A stretch of DNA of 7,126 nt from NCBI GenBank assembly GCA_021787175.1, contig JAJYMF010000155.1, forward strand, positions 1-7,126. The letters run 5' to 3'. Made by a program: the position numbers and the translations under genes. Of the stretch, positions 1 through 6,446 are shown one piece after another (position 1 is the stretch's first letter; every line of letters begins with the position of its first letter). The stretch is from Pseudomonadota bacterium. Lineage in GTDB: Bacteria; Pseudomonadota; Gammaproteobacteria; Xanthomonadales; Rhodanobacteraceae. The notes below the pieces were generated by a model that made no database searches, was not told where the DNA came from, and worked only from the letters and a program-made list of their open reading frames with translations.

Positions 1-765
1 CGCGATCCCGACATCAATTTGCAGACGTGGAGCCGCTGCGGCATTCGCGGCGGTGGTCGGGGTCGCGGCAACCGGCGCGGCGCCAGCAGCAGGTGCGGTG
101 ACCGGCAGGCCGCCGCGCGACTGCGCCAGCGCCACCTGCTGGCTGACCGCCTGGGCGATCTGCGAGCCGGCCGGCAGCAGCGGCAGCAGGCGCTGCCAGA
201 CCGCGACCGCATCGGCATAGCGGCCGCGCTGGAAGTCGCTGATGCCGAGCAGCCACAGACCGCGCTGGTGTTCGGGGTTGATCATCACCGCCCGCTGCAG
301 GCGCGAGCGGGCGAGATCGCTGATGGTGTGCTGCGGGCTGGCCATGGAGTCGGCCTCGGCCCAGGCCACCAGCAGGTCGGCGTCGTCGGGCCGCAGCTTG
401 AGTGCGTGCGCGAAGGCGTCCGCCGCGTCCGCCGGCTGCTGCATGGCGGCGTAGGCCTGGCCCAGGGTCGACCAGCCGTCGGCGTCGTTCGGGTGGGCGT
501 CCAGTTCGCGGCGCAGATCGGCGATCGCCTGCTGCGGGGTGAGGTCGCGCGCGATTTCGGCGCCCGGAACCAGCGCCGCCGGCGTGCCCAGCAGCCGGTA
601 CAGGCCCAGCGTCGCCAGCGGCAGCACGAAGGCCAAGCCCAGCGCCAGCGCATACAGGCCGCGGCGTTGCGACAGCCCGCGGGAGGCCCGCACCAGCGGG
701 ATCAATACGAATGCCAGGCCTAGCGCGATCAGCGCCGCACAGGCGGCAAGAAAAGGGACATTCAC
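1..765 (-). CDS. ccmI: Cytochrome c biogenesis protein CcmI/CycH, N-terminal 255 residues (3' end outside window)
   Basis: CcmI is the apocytochrome c chaperone of the CcmF-CcmH-CcmI ligation complex. Translation from GTG 765 is open to base 1 and gives 255 residues. There are two membrane helices (about 4-24 and 37-58) joined by a short cytoplasmic Arg-containing loop (VRASRGLSQRR). A periplasmic TPR region follows: TPQQAIADLRRELDAHPNDA with GWSTLGQAYA and AADAFAHALKLRPDDADLL (about 76-132), and a second repeat pair (about 151-200, with RAVMINPEHQRGLWLLG and RYADAVAVWQRLL). An Ala/Pro/Thr linker (about 221-246) leads to PRLQIDVGIA, probably the first strand of the C-terminal domain. The frame is not among the longer ATG-started frames because it begins with GTG and no early in-frame ATG exists. 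The nearby ATG at 761 is in another frame. The stop lies beyond the window, so the expected C-terminal domain cannot be assessed. Confidence 0.93.
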   Translation of the reverse strand, partial: MNVPFLAACAALIALGLAFVLIPLVRASRGLSQRRGLYALALGLAFVLPLATLGLYRLLGTPAALVPGAEIARDLTPQQAIADLRRELDAHPNDADGWSTLGQAYAAMQQPADAADAFAHALKLRPDDADLLVAWAEADSMASPQHTISDLARSRLQRAVMINPEHQRGLWLLGISDFQRGRYADAVAVWQRLLPLLPAGSQIAQAVSQQVALAQSRGGLPVTAPAAGAAPVAATPTTAANAAAAPRLQIDVGIA

Positions 766-1196
766 CAGTCTTCGTCTCCGCTGTCGGCCGGGGTGGCGTC
801 GGCGCGGCTGCGCCGGCGCAGATACAGCGCCGCGCCCGCGGCGCCGGCCAGCAGCACCGCGAACGGCCCGAACCACAGCACATAGTTCGAGGGCTTCAGC
901 GGCGGGTCGTAGAGCACGTAGTCGGAGTAGCGCGCGACCAGGTACTGCTTGATCTGGGCATCGGTCTTGCCGGCCTGCATCTGCTGGAAGACCTGCCAGC
1001 GCAGGTCCTTGGCCAGATCGGCGTTGGAATCGGCCAGGCTCTCGTTCTGGCAGACCAGGCAGCGCAGCTGGCCGGTGAGGTGCTGGAAGCGCTGTTCCTG
1101 GGCGACGTTCTTGAACGGCAGGGCGTCGATCGCGCTGTCGGCCCGCGCCGCGGACGCGGTCAACAGCAGGGCGAGGGCCAGAAGCAGGGCGCGCAT
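762..1196 (-). CDS. ccmH: Cytochrome c maturation thiol oxidoreductase CcmH (CcmL/NrfF-type, short form)
   Basis: CcmH is a membrane-anchored periplasmic protein that interacts with apocytochrome c cysteines and with CcmF in heme ligation. The 144-residue product has a signal peptide (MRALLLALALLLTASAARA, cleavage likely after residue 19), the redox motif LRCLVCQNESLADSNADLA (44-62) with Cys46 and Cys49, then the three-helix domain, DYVLYDPPLKPSNYVLWFGP (92-111), and a membrane helix (about 107-126) followed by a basic stop. This corresponds only to the N-terminal part of E. coli CcmH. The CcmI-like part is encoded by the next gene. The ATG at 1196 is preferred over an upstream in-frame ATG at 1223, because the extra nine residues (MCSRRRGSD) would precede a perfect signal peptide and overlap ccmG. 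The end overlaps ccmI by 4 bases (GTGA). Confidence 0.96.
   Translation of the reverse strand: MRALLLALALLLTASAARADSAIDALPFKNVAQEQRFQHLTGQLRCLVCQNESLADSNADLAKDLRWQVFQQMQAGKTDAQIKQYLVARYSDYVLYDPPLKPSNYVLWFGPFAVLLAGAAGAALYLRRRSRADATPADSGDEDW
776..779 (-). promoter_or_regulatory. Ribosome binding site supporting the ccmI GTG start
   Basis: GGAG on the minus strand lies 10 bases before GTG 765, within the last codons of ccmH. Together with the GTGA overlap with the ccmH stop, it supports GTG as the start codon. Confidence 0.45.
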
Positions 1197-1197
1197 G

Positions 1198-1749
1198 TCA
1201 GAGCCCCGGCGCCGGCTGCACACCCAGCTTGCGCAGCTGCGGTGCCAGCTGGTCGCGGATCACGCCGGGCGTCAGCGGGCCGATGTGCTTGTAGCGGATG
1301 ATGCCGTCGGCGTCGATCAGGAAGGTCTCGGGCGCGCCATAGACGCCGAAATTGATCGCGGTGTCGCCGCTCTGATCGGTCACCACCAGCGTGTAGGGGT
1401 CGCCGCGCGCGGCCAGCCACGCCTTGGCGTCGGCCGGTTTGTCCTTGTAGTCGTAGCCGATCAGCGGCAGCCCCAGCTCGCGCGCCTCGGCCATCAGCAC
1501 CGGATGCTCGTCGCCGCAGGCAAAGCACCAGCTGGCGAACACGTTCAGCAGATAGGGTTTGCCCAGCAGATCGGCCTTGGTCACGCGCAGCGCCGGATCG
1601 TGCAGTCGCGGCAGGTCGAAGGCCGGCGCCGGCTTGCCGATCAGCGGCGAGGGTACTGCGGTGACGTCGTGGTGGGCGTTCCACCACAGGCCGTAGCCGA
1701 ACAGCACGACCAGCAGCAGGAAGCCGGCCAGCGGCAGCAACCGGTTCAT
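1198..1749 (-). CDS. ccmG: Thiol:disulfide interchange protein CcmG/DsbE
   Basis: This is a membrane-anchored periplasmic thioredoxin-like protein that reduces the apocytochrome CXXCH cysteines, directly or through CcmH. The 183-residue protein has an N-terminal anchor (about 4-23), then a TlpA/DsbE thioredoxin fold. IGKPAPAFDLPRL (37-49) opens the domain, NVFASWCFACGDEHP (69-83) holds the redox pair Cys75 and Cys78, and GAPETFLID (138-146) supplies the cis-proline Pro140 next to the active site. The acidic and GVYGAPETF features are typical of CcmG. The dipeptide between the cysteines is Phe-Ala, unlike the Pro-Thr of E. coli. The start ATG at 1749 overlaps the ccmF stop. A longer open frame to 1878 would add an Arg/His-rich shadow of ccmF and would bury the membrane anchor, so it is rejected. 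The gene stops 1 base before ccmH. Confidence 0.96.
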   Translation of the reverse strand: MNRLLPLAGFLLLVVLFGYGLWWNAHHDVTAVPSPLIGKPAPAFDLPRLHDPALRVTKADLLGKPYLLNVFASWCFACGDEHPVLMAEARELGLPLIGYDYKDKPADAKAWLAARGDPYTLVVTDQSGDTAINFGVYGAPETFLIDADGIIRYKHIGPLTPGVIRDQLAPQLRKLGVQPAPGL

Positions 1750-3713
1750 GCGGCGGACTCGCGCGGCGCCAGCGTGGCGGTGCCGGGCACGGGCATGGCG
1801 CGCATGCGACGCGCGCGGAAGCGGCGATCGCCGGAGGTGATGAAGCCGCCCAGCATCATCATCAGCCCGCCGAACCACAGCCAGCGCACGAACGGCTTGT
1901 CATACAGCCGCAGTGCCCAGGCGCCGCGGCTGCCCAGCGGTTCGCCCAACGCGACGTAGAGATCGCGCATCGCCCCGGCACTGACCGCGGCCTCGGTCTG
2001 CACCTGGCCGCCGCTGTAGACCCGCTTCTGCGGGCGCATCACCGCCACCACCGCACCGTCGTGCAGCACGGTCAGCTTGCCCTGCTGCGCGGTCCAGTTG
2101 GGGCCGCGGACTTCATGCACGCCCTCGAAACGGAAATCGTAGGCGCCGATGCGCTGGCTCTGGCCGGGGTCGAGGCGCACGTCGCGCTCGACGCTCAGTG
2201 CCGTGGTCAGCAGCGCGCCGGCCAGGAACACGCCGACGCCGGCATGGGCGACCAGCATGCCCGTCATCTCGGCGGGATAGCGGCGGCCGGCCGGAGCCTC
2301 GCGCCAGCGCTTGCGCGCATAGAGCACGACGCCGGCGCCGACGTAGCACGCCGCCACCGTGCCCAGCACCGCACGCGCGTCGCCCCCGAACACCAGGGCG
2401 AGCACGCCGCCGCCCAGCGCGACCGCGCCGGCGATCAGCAGCACCCGCCACAGCGCGCTGCCGTCGGCCTTGCCCCAGCGCGCAAACGGCCCGAACGGGA
2501 TCAGCAGCACCACCGGCGCCATCAGCAGGATGAACAGCGAACCGAAGTAGGGCGGCCCCACCGAGACCCGGCCCAGGTGGAAGGCGTCGCCGACCAGCGG
2601 ATACAGCGTGCCGATCAGCACCATCGCCGCCGCCGCGGTCAGCATCAGGTTGCCGATCACGATCAGGGTCTCGCGCGAGAGCAGGGCGAACGGCTTGCCG
2701 CCGGCGACTTTGGGCGCGCGCAGGGCGTAGATCAGCAGCGAGCCGCCGACCACCACGCCGAGAAAAACCAGGATGTACACGCCGCGGCGCGGATCGCTGG
2801 CGAAGGCGTGCACGCTGGTCAGCACGCCCGAGCGCACCAGGAAGGTGCCCAGCAGCGACAGCGAGAAGGCGAAGATCGACAGCAGCAGGGTCCAGGCGCG
2901 CAGGCCGCCGCGCTTTTCGGTGACCGCCTGGGCGTGGATCAGCGCGGTGCCGATCAGCCAGGGCATGAACGAGGCGTTCTCGACCGGGTCCCAGAACCAC
3001 CAGCCGCCCCAGCCGAGTTCGGCATACGACCACCAGCTGCCGAGCACGATGCCGGCGGTCAGGAAGGCCCAGGCGAAATTGGTCCACGGGCGCGCCCAGC
3101 GCACCCAGTCGTCGTCGAGCGCGCCGCCCAGCAGCGCGGCGATCGCGAACGCGAACGCCACCGAGAAGCCCACGTAGCCCATGTACAGCATCGGCGGATG
3201 GATGATCAGGCCCGGATCCTGCAGCACCGGGTTGAGATCCATGCCGTTGCTCGGCGCCGGCAGCAGGCGGCCGAACGGACTCGAGGTGAACAGGGTGAAC
3301 AGCAGGAAGCCGACGCTGACGAAACCGAGCACGCCCAGCACGCGCGCGGCGAACTTCGGCGGCAGATGGCCGGAGAACGCCGCCAGCGCCACCGTCCACA
3401 CGTTGAGGATCAGGATCCACAGCAGCAGCGATCCCTCGTGCGCGCCCCACACCGCCGAGAAGCGGTAGTACCAGGGCAGGCTGAGGTTAGAGTTCTGCGC
3501 CACGTAGGCGACCGAGAAATCCTGGGTCATGAAGGCCCAGGTCAGGACCGCGAACGACAGCGCGACGAACACGAACTGCCCGGCGGCGGCCGGGCGCGCC
3601 ACCGCCATCAGCGCGGCGTTGTTGCGCCAGGCGCCCAGCAGCGGCAGCACGCACTGCACCAGCGCCAGCAGCAGGGCCAGGATCAGCGCGACTTCGCCCA
3701 GCTCGGGGATCAT
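1746..3713 (-). CDS. ccmF: Cytochrome c heme lyase subunit CcmF
   Basis: CcmF is the large inner-membrane protein that takes heme from holo-CcmE and, with CcmH and CcmI, attaches it to apocytochrome c. The 655-residue product is polytopic, with more than a dozen hydrophobic segments. The WWD motif is WGGWWFWDPVENASFMPWL (235-253 region, with D242, P243 and E245). Four conserved histidines are visible: His172 (LIIHPPMLYMGY), His260 (TALIHAQAV), His302 (SVHAFASDP) and His490 (MLVAHAGVG). They line up closely with E. coli CcmF His173, His261, His303 and His491, which act as periplasmic and membrane heme ligands. A large periplasmic domain spans about 505-605, followed by a final helix (about 608-626) and a short basic tail. 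Length matches the family (about 650). Start and stop form ATGA overlaps with ccmE and ccmG. Confidence 0.98.
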   Translation of the reverse strand: MIPELGEVALILALLLALVQCVLPLLGAWRNNAALMAVARPAAAGQFVFVALSFAVLTWAFMTQDFSVAYVAQNSNLSLPWYYRFSAVWGAHEGSLLLWILILNVWTVALAAFSGHLPPKFAARVLGVLGFVSVGFLLFTLFTSSPFGRLLPAPSNGMDLNPVLQDPGLIIHPPMLYMGYVGFSVAFAFAIAALLGGALDDDWVRWARPWTNFAWAFLTAGIVLGSWWSYAELGWGGWWFWDPVENASFMPWLIGTALIHAQAVTEKRGGLRAWTLLLSIFAFSLSLLGTFLVRSGVLTSVHAFASDPRRGVYILVFLGVVVGGSLLIYALRAPKVAGGKPFALLSRETLIVIGNLMLTAAAAMVLIGTLYPLVGDAFHLGRVSVGPPYFGSLFILLMAPVVLLIPFGPFARWGKADGSALWRVLLIAGAVALGGGVLALVFGGDARAVLGTVAACYVGAGVVLYARKRWREAPAGRRYPAEMTGMLVAHAGVGVFLAGALLTTALSVERDVRLDPGQSQRIGAYDFRFEGVHEVRGPNWTAQQGKLTVLHDGAVVAVMRPQKRVYSGGQVQTEAAVSAGAMRDLYVALGEPLGSRGAWALRLYDKPFVRWLWFGGLMMMLGGFITSGDRRFRARRMRAMPVPGTATLAPRESAA

Positions 3714-4177
3714 GGCGTGCCCCCGGCGGTCGGCGGCATCTCGACGTGATGCTTGGCGTGCGCCTTGGCCATCGCCTCGGCCAGTTCCTTGGGCATGTAG
3801 GTTGCACTGTGCTTGGCCAGCACCTCGCTGGCGACGAAGGTGCCGCCCTGCATGCGGCCGGTGGTGATCACCGCCTGGTTGGCGCGGAACAGATCGGGCA
3901 GGATGCCGGTGTATTCGACCGGCAGCGTGCGATCACCGTCGGTGACGGTGAAATCGACTTTCAGCGAGTGCGGGTCGCGCACGATGGAGCCGTTCTCGAC
4001 CATGCCGCCGAGCCGGAAGGTGCGGTAGTCGGCGGCCTTGCCGGCCAGCACCTGGCTGGGCGTGAACAGGTAGTTCATGTTCTTCTGCAGGCCGTAGACG
4101 ACGGCGCCGGTGGCCAATGCCACCGCACCGAGAATCAGGCCGACGAAGATCAGGCGACGCTTGCGGACGGGATGCAT
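3710..4177 (-). CDS. ccmE: Periplasmic heme chaperone CcmE
   Basis: CcmE covalently binds heme received from CcmC and passes it to the CcmF-CcmH ligation complex. The 155-residue protein starts with a basic cytoplasmic stub (MHPVRKRR), a single membrane anchor (about 9-30) and an OB-fold beta-barrel (about 33-120) containing YLFTPSQV, FRLGGMVENGS and VEYTGILPDLFR. Next comes LAKHSATYMPKEL, in which His123 is the covalent heme-binding histidine and Tyr127 the likely heme-iron ligand (E. coli His130 and Tyr134). This is the common HxxxY form, not the rare cysteine variant. The flexible C-terminal tail has extra histidines (AHAKHH, 139-144). The start at 4177 has an AGGAG 9 bases upstream. The gene begins 2 bases after ccmD and overlaps ccmF by 4 bases (ATGA). 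Confidence 0.97.
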   Translation of the reverse strand: MHPVRKRRLIFVGLILGAVALATGAVVYGLQKNMNYLFTPSQVLAGKAADYRTFRLGGMVENGSIVRDPHSLKVDFTVTDGDRTLPVEYTGILPDLFRANQAVITTGRMQGGTFVASEVLAKHSATYMPKELAEAMAKAHAKHHVEMPPTAGGTP

Positions 4178-4179
4178 GC

Positions 4180-4350
4180 TCAGGGACTCCTGCGCGCGCT
4201 TTGACGGGCAATGCGGGCGCGAAGTTCCTTCAGCACCCTGCGGCGGCGCGCCGCAGTGGCGATCAGATCGGCGGCGAAGACCACGAAGAACACCGCGTAG
4301 GCGGGCCAGACGTAGACGGCATAACCGCCCATGGCCAGGAACTTATCCAT
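4180..4350 (-). CDS. ccmD: Heme exporter small membrane protein CcmD
   Basis: This small gene is translated from ATG 4350 to TGA 4182-4180 and gives 56 residues. It begins MDKFLAMGGYAVYVWPAYAV, followed by the end of a single transmembrane helix (to about residue 34), a run of four arginines (35-38) and a basic, Arg-rich cytoplasmic tail. The aromatic GGY..YVWP.Y pattern ahead of the helix and the positive tail are the defining features of CcmD. CcmD stabilises the CcmC-CcmE complex and is needed for release of holo-CcmE from CcmABC. Length is typical (50-70 residues). The gene overlaps ccmC by 8 bases, ends 2 bases before ccmE, and has its own AAGGA ribosome binding site. Position between ccmC and ccmE is the canonical one. 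Sequence conservation in this family is weak, so the call rests on position, length and topology as much as on motif. Confidence 0.93.
   Translation of the reverse strand: MDKFLAMGGYAVYVWPAYAVFFVVFAADLIATAARRRRVLKELRARIARQSARRSP
4187..4191 (-). promoter_or_regulatory. Ribosome binding site of ccmE
   Basis: AGGAG on the minus strand stands 9 bases before the ATG at 4177, within the last codons of ccmD. It is a strong Shine-Dalgarno match and fixes the ccmE start. It fits the need for more CcmE than transporter subunits, though that last point is inference. Confidence 0.65.
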
Positions 4351-5128
4351 GCGGTGCATCCTTCAGCGCGATCGCGCGCGCCCAGTCCTTGCCGCCCTCG
4401 AGTTCCAGCAGGGCGACCCGCGCGCGGCCGAGCAGGCTCCAGCCGAGATAGAGATGCGTCGACAGCGCCATCGTCAGCAGCGGCCACAGCATCGGCCAGG
4501 TGATCCGCGACGGTCCGAACAGGCGCACCGTGGTGCCCTGGTGCAGGGTGTTCCACCAGACCACCGAGTAGTGCACGATCGGCAGGTTGACCGCGCCGAT
4601 CCGCGCAAGGAAAGCCGCCGCGCGCGCGCCCTGGCGGGTGTCCTCGAAGGCGTGGTAAAGCCCGATCACGCCGAGATACAGAAACAGCAGCACCAGCTCC
4701 GAGGTCAGTCGCGCGTCCCAGGTCCACCATGCGCCCCACATCGGCTTGCCCCACAGCGAGCCCGTGACCAGGGTGACGAAGGTGAACGCCGCGCCGATCG
4801 GCGCCGCTTCCATGGCCAGGATCTCGGCCAGCTTGACCCGCCACACCAGTCCGACCAGGCCGCAGCCGGCCATGAAGGCGTAGGTGAACAGGCTCATCCA
4901 GGCGCACGGCACGTGGATGAAGATGATGCGGTAGGCGTCGCCCTGCTGGTAGTCGGGCGGCGCCAGCACCAGGCCGCCGTAGAGGCCGATCGCGGCGGTG
5001 ATCAGGGTGGCGGCGATGAACCATGGCCGCCAGCGTCCGGCGAAGGCGTAGAAATACGGCGGCGAGCCCATCTGGTGATACCACAGCACCAGACGGTTCC
5101 AGAGCGTGGGCGAGGAGTGGGCGTTCAT
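4343..5128 (-). CDS. ccmC: Heme handling membrane protein CcmC
   Basis: CcmC binds heme on the periplasmic side through a WWD domain and delivers it to CcmE. The 261-residue protein shows six hydrophobic segments. It has the tryptophan-rich WWD motif WGKPMWGAWWTWDARLTSE (126-144), and two candidate axial heme ligands, His72 in IHVPCAWMS (71-79) and His186 in IVHYSVVWWNTLHQG (184-198). These correspond to E. coli CcmC His60 and His184, known from the literature. The N-terminal cytoplasmic segment is about a dozen residues longer than in E. coli. The start ATG at 5128 overlaps the ccmB stop by 4 bases and gives the natural N-terminus MNAHSSPTLW. The frame is open far upstream, but that extension is an Arg/Ala-rich shadow of ccmB. 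The stop TAA (4345-4343) lies inside ccmD, an 8-base overlap. Confidence 0.97.
   Translation of the reverse strand: MNAHSSPTLWNRLVLWYHQMGSPPYFYAFAGRWRPWFIAATLITAAIGLYGGLVLAPPDYQQGDAYRIIFIHVPCAWMSLFTYAFMAGCGLVGLVWRVKLAEILAMEAAPIGAAFTFVTLVTGSLWGKPMWGAWWTWDARLTSELVLLFLYLGVIGLYHAFEDTRQGARAAAFLARIGAVNLPIVHYSVVWWNTLHQGTTVRLFGPSRITWPMLWPLLTMALSTHLYLGWSLLGRARVALLELEGGKDWARAIALKDAPHG
4359..4363 (-). promoter_or_regulatory. Ribosome binding site of ccmD
   Basis: AAGGA on the minus strand lies 8 bases before the ccmD ATG (4350) and inside the ccmC coding region. It is one of the clearer Shine-Dalgarno sequences in the cluster and supports translation of this short gene. Confidence 0.6.
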
Positions 5129-5811
5129 GCGTCGAGGGCGATCCGGAGCGCGGCGGCGCAGGCGGCAGGCGCCAGCACCAGGGCAAGCACGAAGGCTGCG
5201 CCCAACCAGGCGAGCGGTGCGATGAAGGGAAGGCCTTGCTGAGCGGCCGCGACCGCGCCGGCGGCAAAGATCACCACGGGCACCATCAGCGGCAGCAGCA
5301 TCAGGGCCAAAAGCATACCAGAGCGGCGCGTGCCGACGGTCAGCGCGACGACCAGCGCGCCGAGCAGGCTCATCAGCGGCGTCGCCAGCGCCAGCGCGGC
5401 CAGCAGCACCGGCAGCACCGCCGCCGGCAGGTGCAGCATCGCCGCCAGCAGCGGACTGGCCAGCAGCAGCGGCAGTGCCGTGGTCAGCCAGTGCGCGAAG
5501 ATCTTGGCCGCCAGCAGCAGGCCCAGCGGCTGCGGCGCCAGCAGCAGTTGTTCGAGGCTGCCGTCCTCGTAGTCGGGGCGGAACAGGCCGTCCAGCGAGA
5601 GCAGCATCGCCAGCAGCACGGTGACCAGCGCGACGCCGGCGGCGATCCGCGACAGCAGGGCGCCTTCGGGACCCAGCGCAAACGGAAACAAGGTGGCGAC
5701 GATCAGCGCATACAGCACCGGAAACGCTGCCTCGCCGCGCCGCCGCCAGGCCAGCAGCAGATCGCGGCGCAGGACCGCGACATAACCGGCGCGCGCGGAA
5801 GGCGCGCTCAC
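5125..5811 (-). CDS. ccmB: Heme exporter membrane subunit CcmB (GTG start)
   Basis: This is the integral membrane partner of CcmA in the CcmAB ABC transporter at the inner membrane. The 228-residue product is highly hydrophobic, with about six membrane segments (roughly 32-47, 52-75, 98-120, 125-153, 165-188 and 200-222). It contains the family hallmark FRPDYEDGSLEQLLLAPQ (77-94) on a cytosolic loop, and a GTRRSGMLLALMLLPLMVPV segment (160-179) characteristic of CcmB. The start is GTG at 5811, forming a GTGA overlap with the ccmA stop. No in-frame ATG lies close by; one at 5970 would add a 53-residue Arg-rich extension antiparallel in style to the family and buried in ccmA. The resulting length matches the usual 220-230 residues. 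The 3' end overlaps ccmC by 4 bases (ATGA). Confidence 0.95.
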   Translation of the reverse strand: MSAPSARAGYVAVLRRDLLLAWRRRGEAAFPVLYALIVATLFPFALGPEGALLSRIAAGVALVTVLLAMLLSLDGLFRPDYEDGSLEQLLLAPQPLGLLLAAKIFAHWLTTALPLLLASPLLAAMLHLPAAVLPVLLAALALATPLMSLLGALVVALTVGTRRSGMLLALMLLPLMVPVVIFAAGAVAAAQQGLPFIAPLAWLGAAFVLALVLAPAACAAALRIALDA

Positions 5812-6446
5812 GACAATGCGATCCGGCGCGTGGCGCGGTCGCGAAACGAGACCGCGCCGTGCGTGGTGACCAACGCCGCGCCGCCGCCGGCGACGTGGGC
5901 ATCGAGCAGGCGGTTGACCAGCGCGATGCCGGCGCGGTCGAGGTTGGCGAACGGCTCGTCCAGCAGCCACAGCCGCGCCGGCAGCAGGCGCAGGCGCGCC
6001 AGCGCGGCGCGCTTCTTCTGGCCTGCGGACAGTTGCCGCACGGGTACGTCGGTGTAGCCGTCGAGGCCGACCTCGGCGATGGTGTCGGCGATGCCGCAGC
6101 CTTCGCGCTGGCCGTAGAGGCCCGCGGCGATGGCGAGATTTTCGCGCACGCTGAGGTCGGCCTTGAGGCCCAGTTGGTGTCCCAGCAGCAGGGCCGTGCC
6201 GGCGGCGGCGGGATCGCCCGGAGCGAGTCCGTCCACGTGCGCGGTACCCGAGCTGGCACGCAGCAGTCCGGCCAGCACGCGCAGCAGGGTGGTCTTGCCG
6301 CTGCCGTTGTCGCCTTCGATCAGCCCGATCTCGCCGCCGGCGAGATCAAAATCGAGCGGCCCGAACACCGGCTCGTCGCGGCGCGCAAAAGCGAGTTCGC
6401 GAACCTCGAGCAAGGTCGCGGCGGCAGGGGGAGGGCGAGGATTCAT
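5808..6446 (-). CDS. ccmA: Heme exporter ATP-binding protein CcmA
   Basis: This is the cytoplasmic ATPase of the CcmAB transporter. Its ATP hydrolysis releases heme-loaded CcmE from the CcmC-CcmD-CcmE complex in System I cytochrome c maturation. The 212-residue product has every ABC ATPase motif: Walker A GDNGSGKT (45-52), a Q-loop region LLLGHQLG (87-94), signature LSAGQKKR (139-146), Walker B LWLLDEP (159-165), D-loop NLD (168-170) and H-loop His196 in TTH. LSAGQ followed by basic residues and the GHQ segment are typical of CcmA among ABC proteins, and the length is normal for the family. The start ATG at 6446 overlaps the upstream stop (ATGA), and GGTGGAG lies 11 bases upstream at 6458-6464. 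The frame continues open upstream, but that extension is Arg/Gly-rich shadow of the DUF3293 gene. The gene overlaps ccmB by 4 bases. Confidence 0.97.
   Translation of the reverse strand: MNPRPPPAAATLLEVRELAFARRDEPVFGPLDFDLAGGEIGLIEGDNGSGKTTLLRVLAGLLRASSGTAHVDGLAPGDPAAAGTALLLGHQLGLKADLSVRENLAIAAGLYGQREGCGIADTIAEVGLDGYTDVPVRQLSAGQKKRAALARLRLLPARLWLLDEPFANLDRAGIALVNRLLDAHVAGGGAALVTTHGAVSFRDRATRRIALS

Noticed and set aside
14..883. A 289-codon minus-strand open frame over ccmI and the end of ccmH
   Set aside because: It is an Arg/Ala/Gly-rich shifted frame. The real CcmI frame, with membrane helices and TPR repeats, starts at GTG 765.
2061..3749. A 562-codon open frame on the plus strand opposite ccmF
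   Set aside because: Its product is a Gln/Arg/His/Ala-rich string with no domain or membrane logic, which is typical of the complement of a GC-rich, Leu/Ala-rich gene. ccmF on the other strand is unambiguous.
5380..5530. Dense cagcag/gccagcagc runs that look like a short tandem repeat
   Set aside because: They are imperfect and codon-phased, encoding Leu/Ala-rich membrane helices of CcmB. Similar runs occur in ccmF and ccmI. This is codon bias, not a repeat element.
5023..6057. A 344-codon plus-strand open frame opposite ccmA/ccmB, with long Gln/Arg runs
   Set aside because: The QQ/RR-rich composition is the reverse complement of the Leu/Ala-rich CcmB codons (CTG/GCC runs). It shows no recognisable motif and overlaps well-supported genes.
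5129..6259. An N-terminal extension of ccmC through ccmB into ccmA (638-codon frame) as a possible fusion protein
   Set aside because: The extension is an Arg/Ala/Pro-rich shadow, while CcmB and CcmA are intact in other frames. CcmC begins naturally at ATG 5128 with an ATGA overlap.
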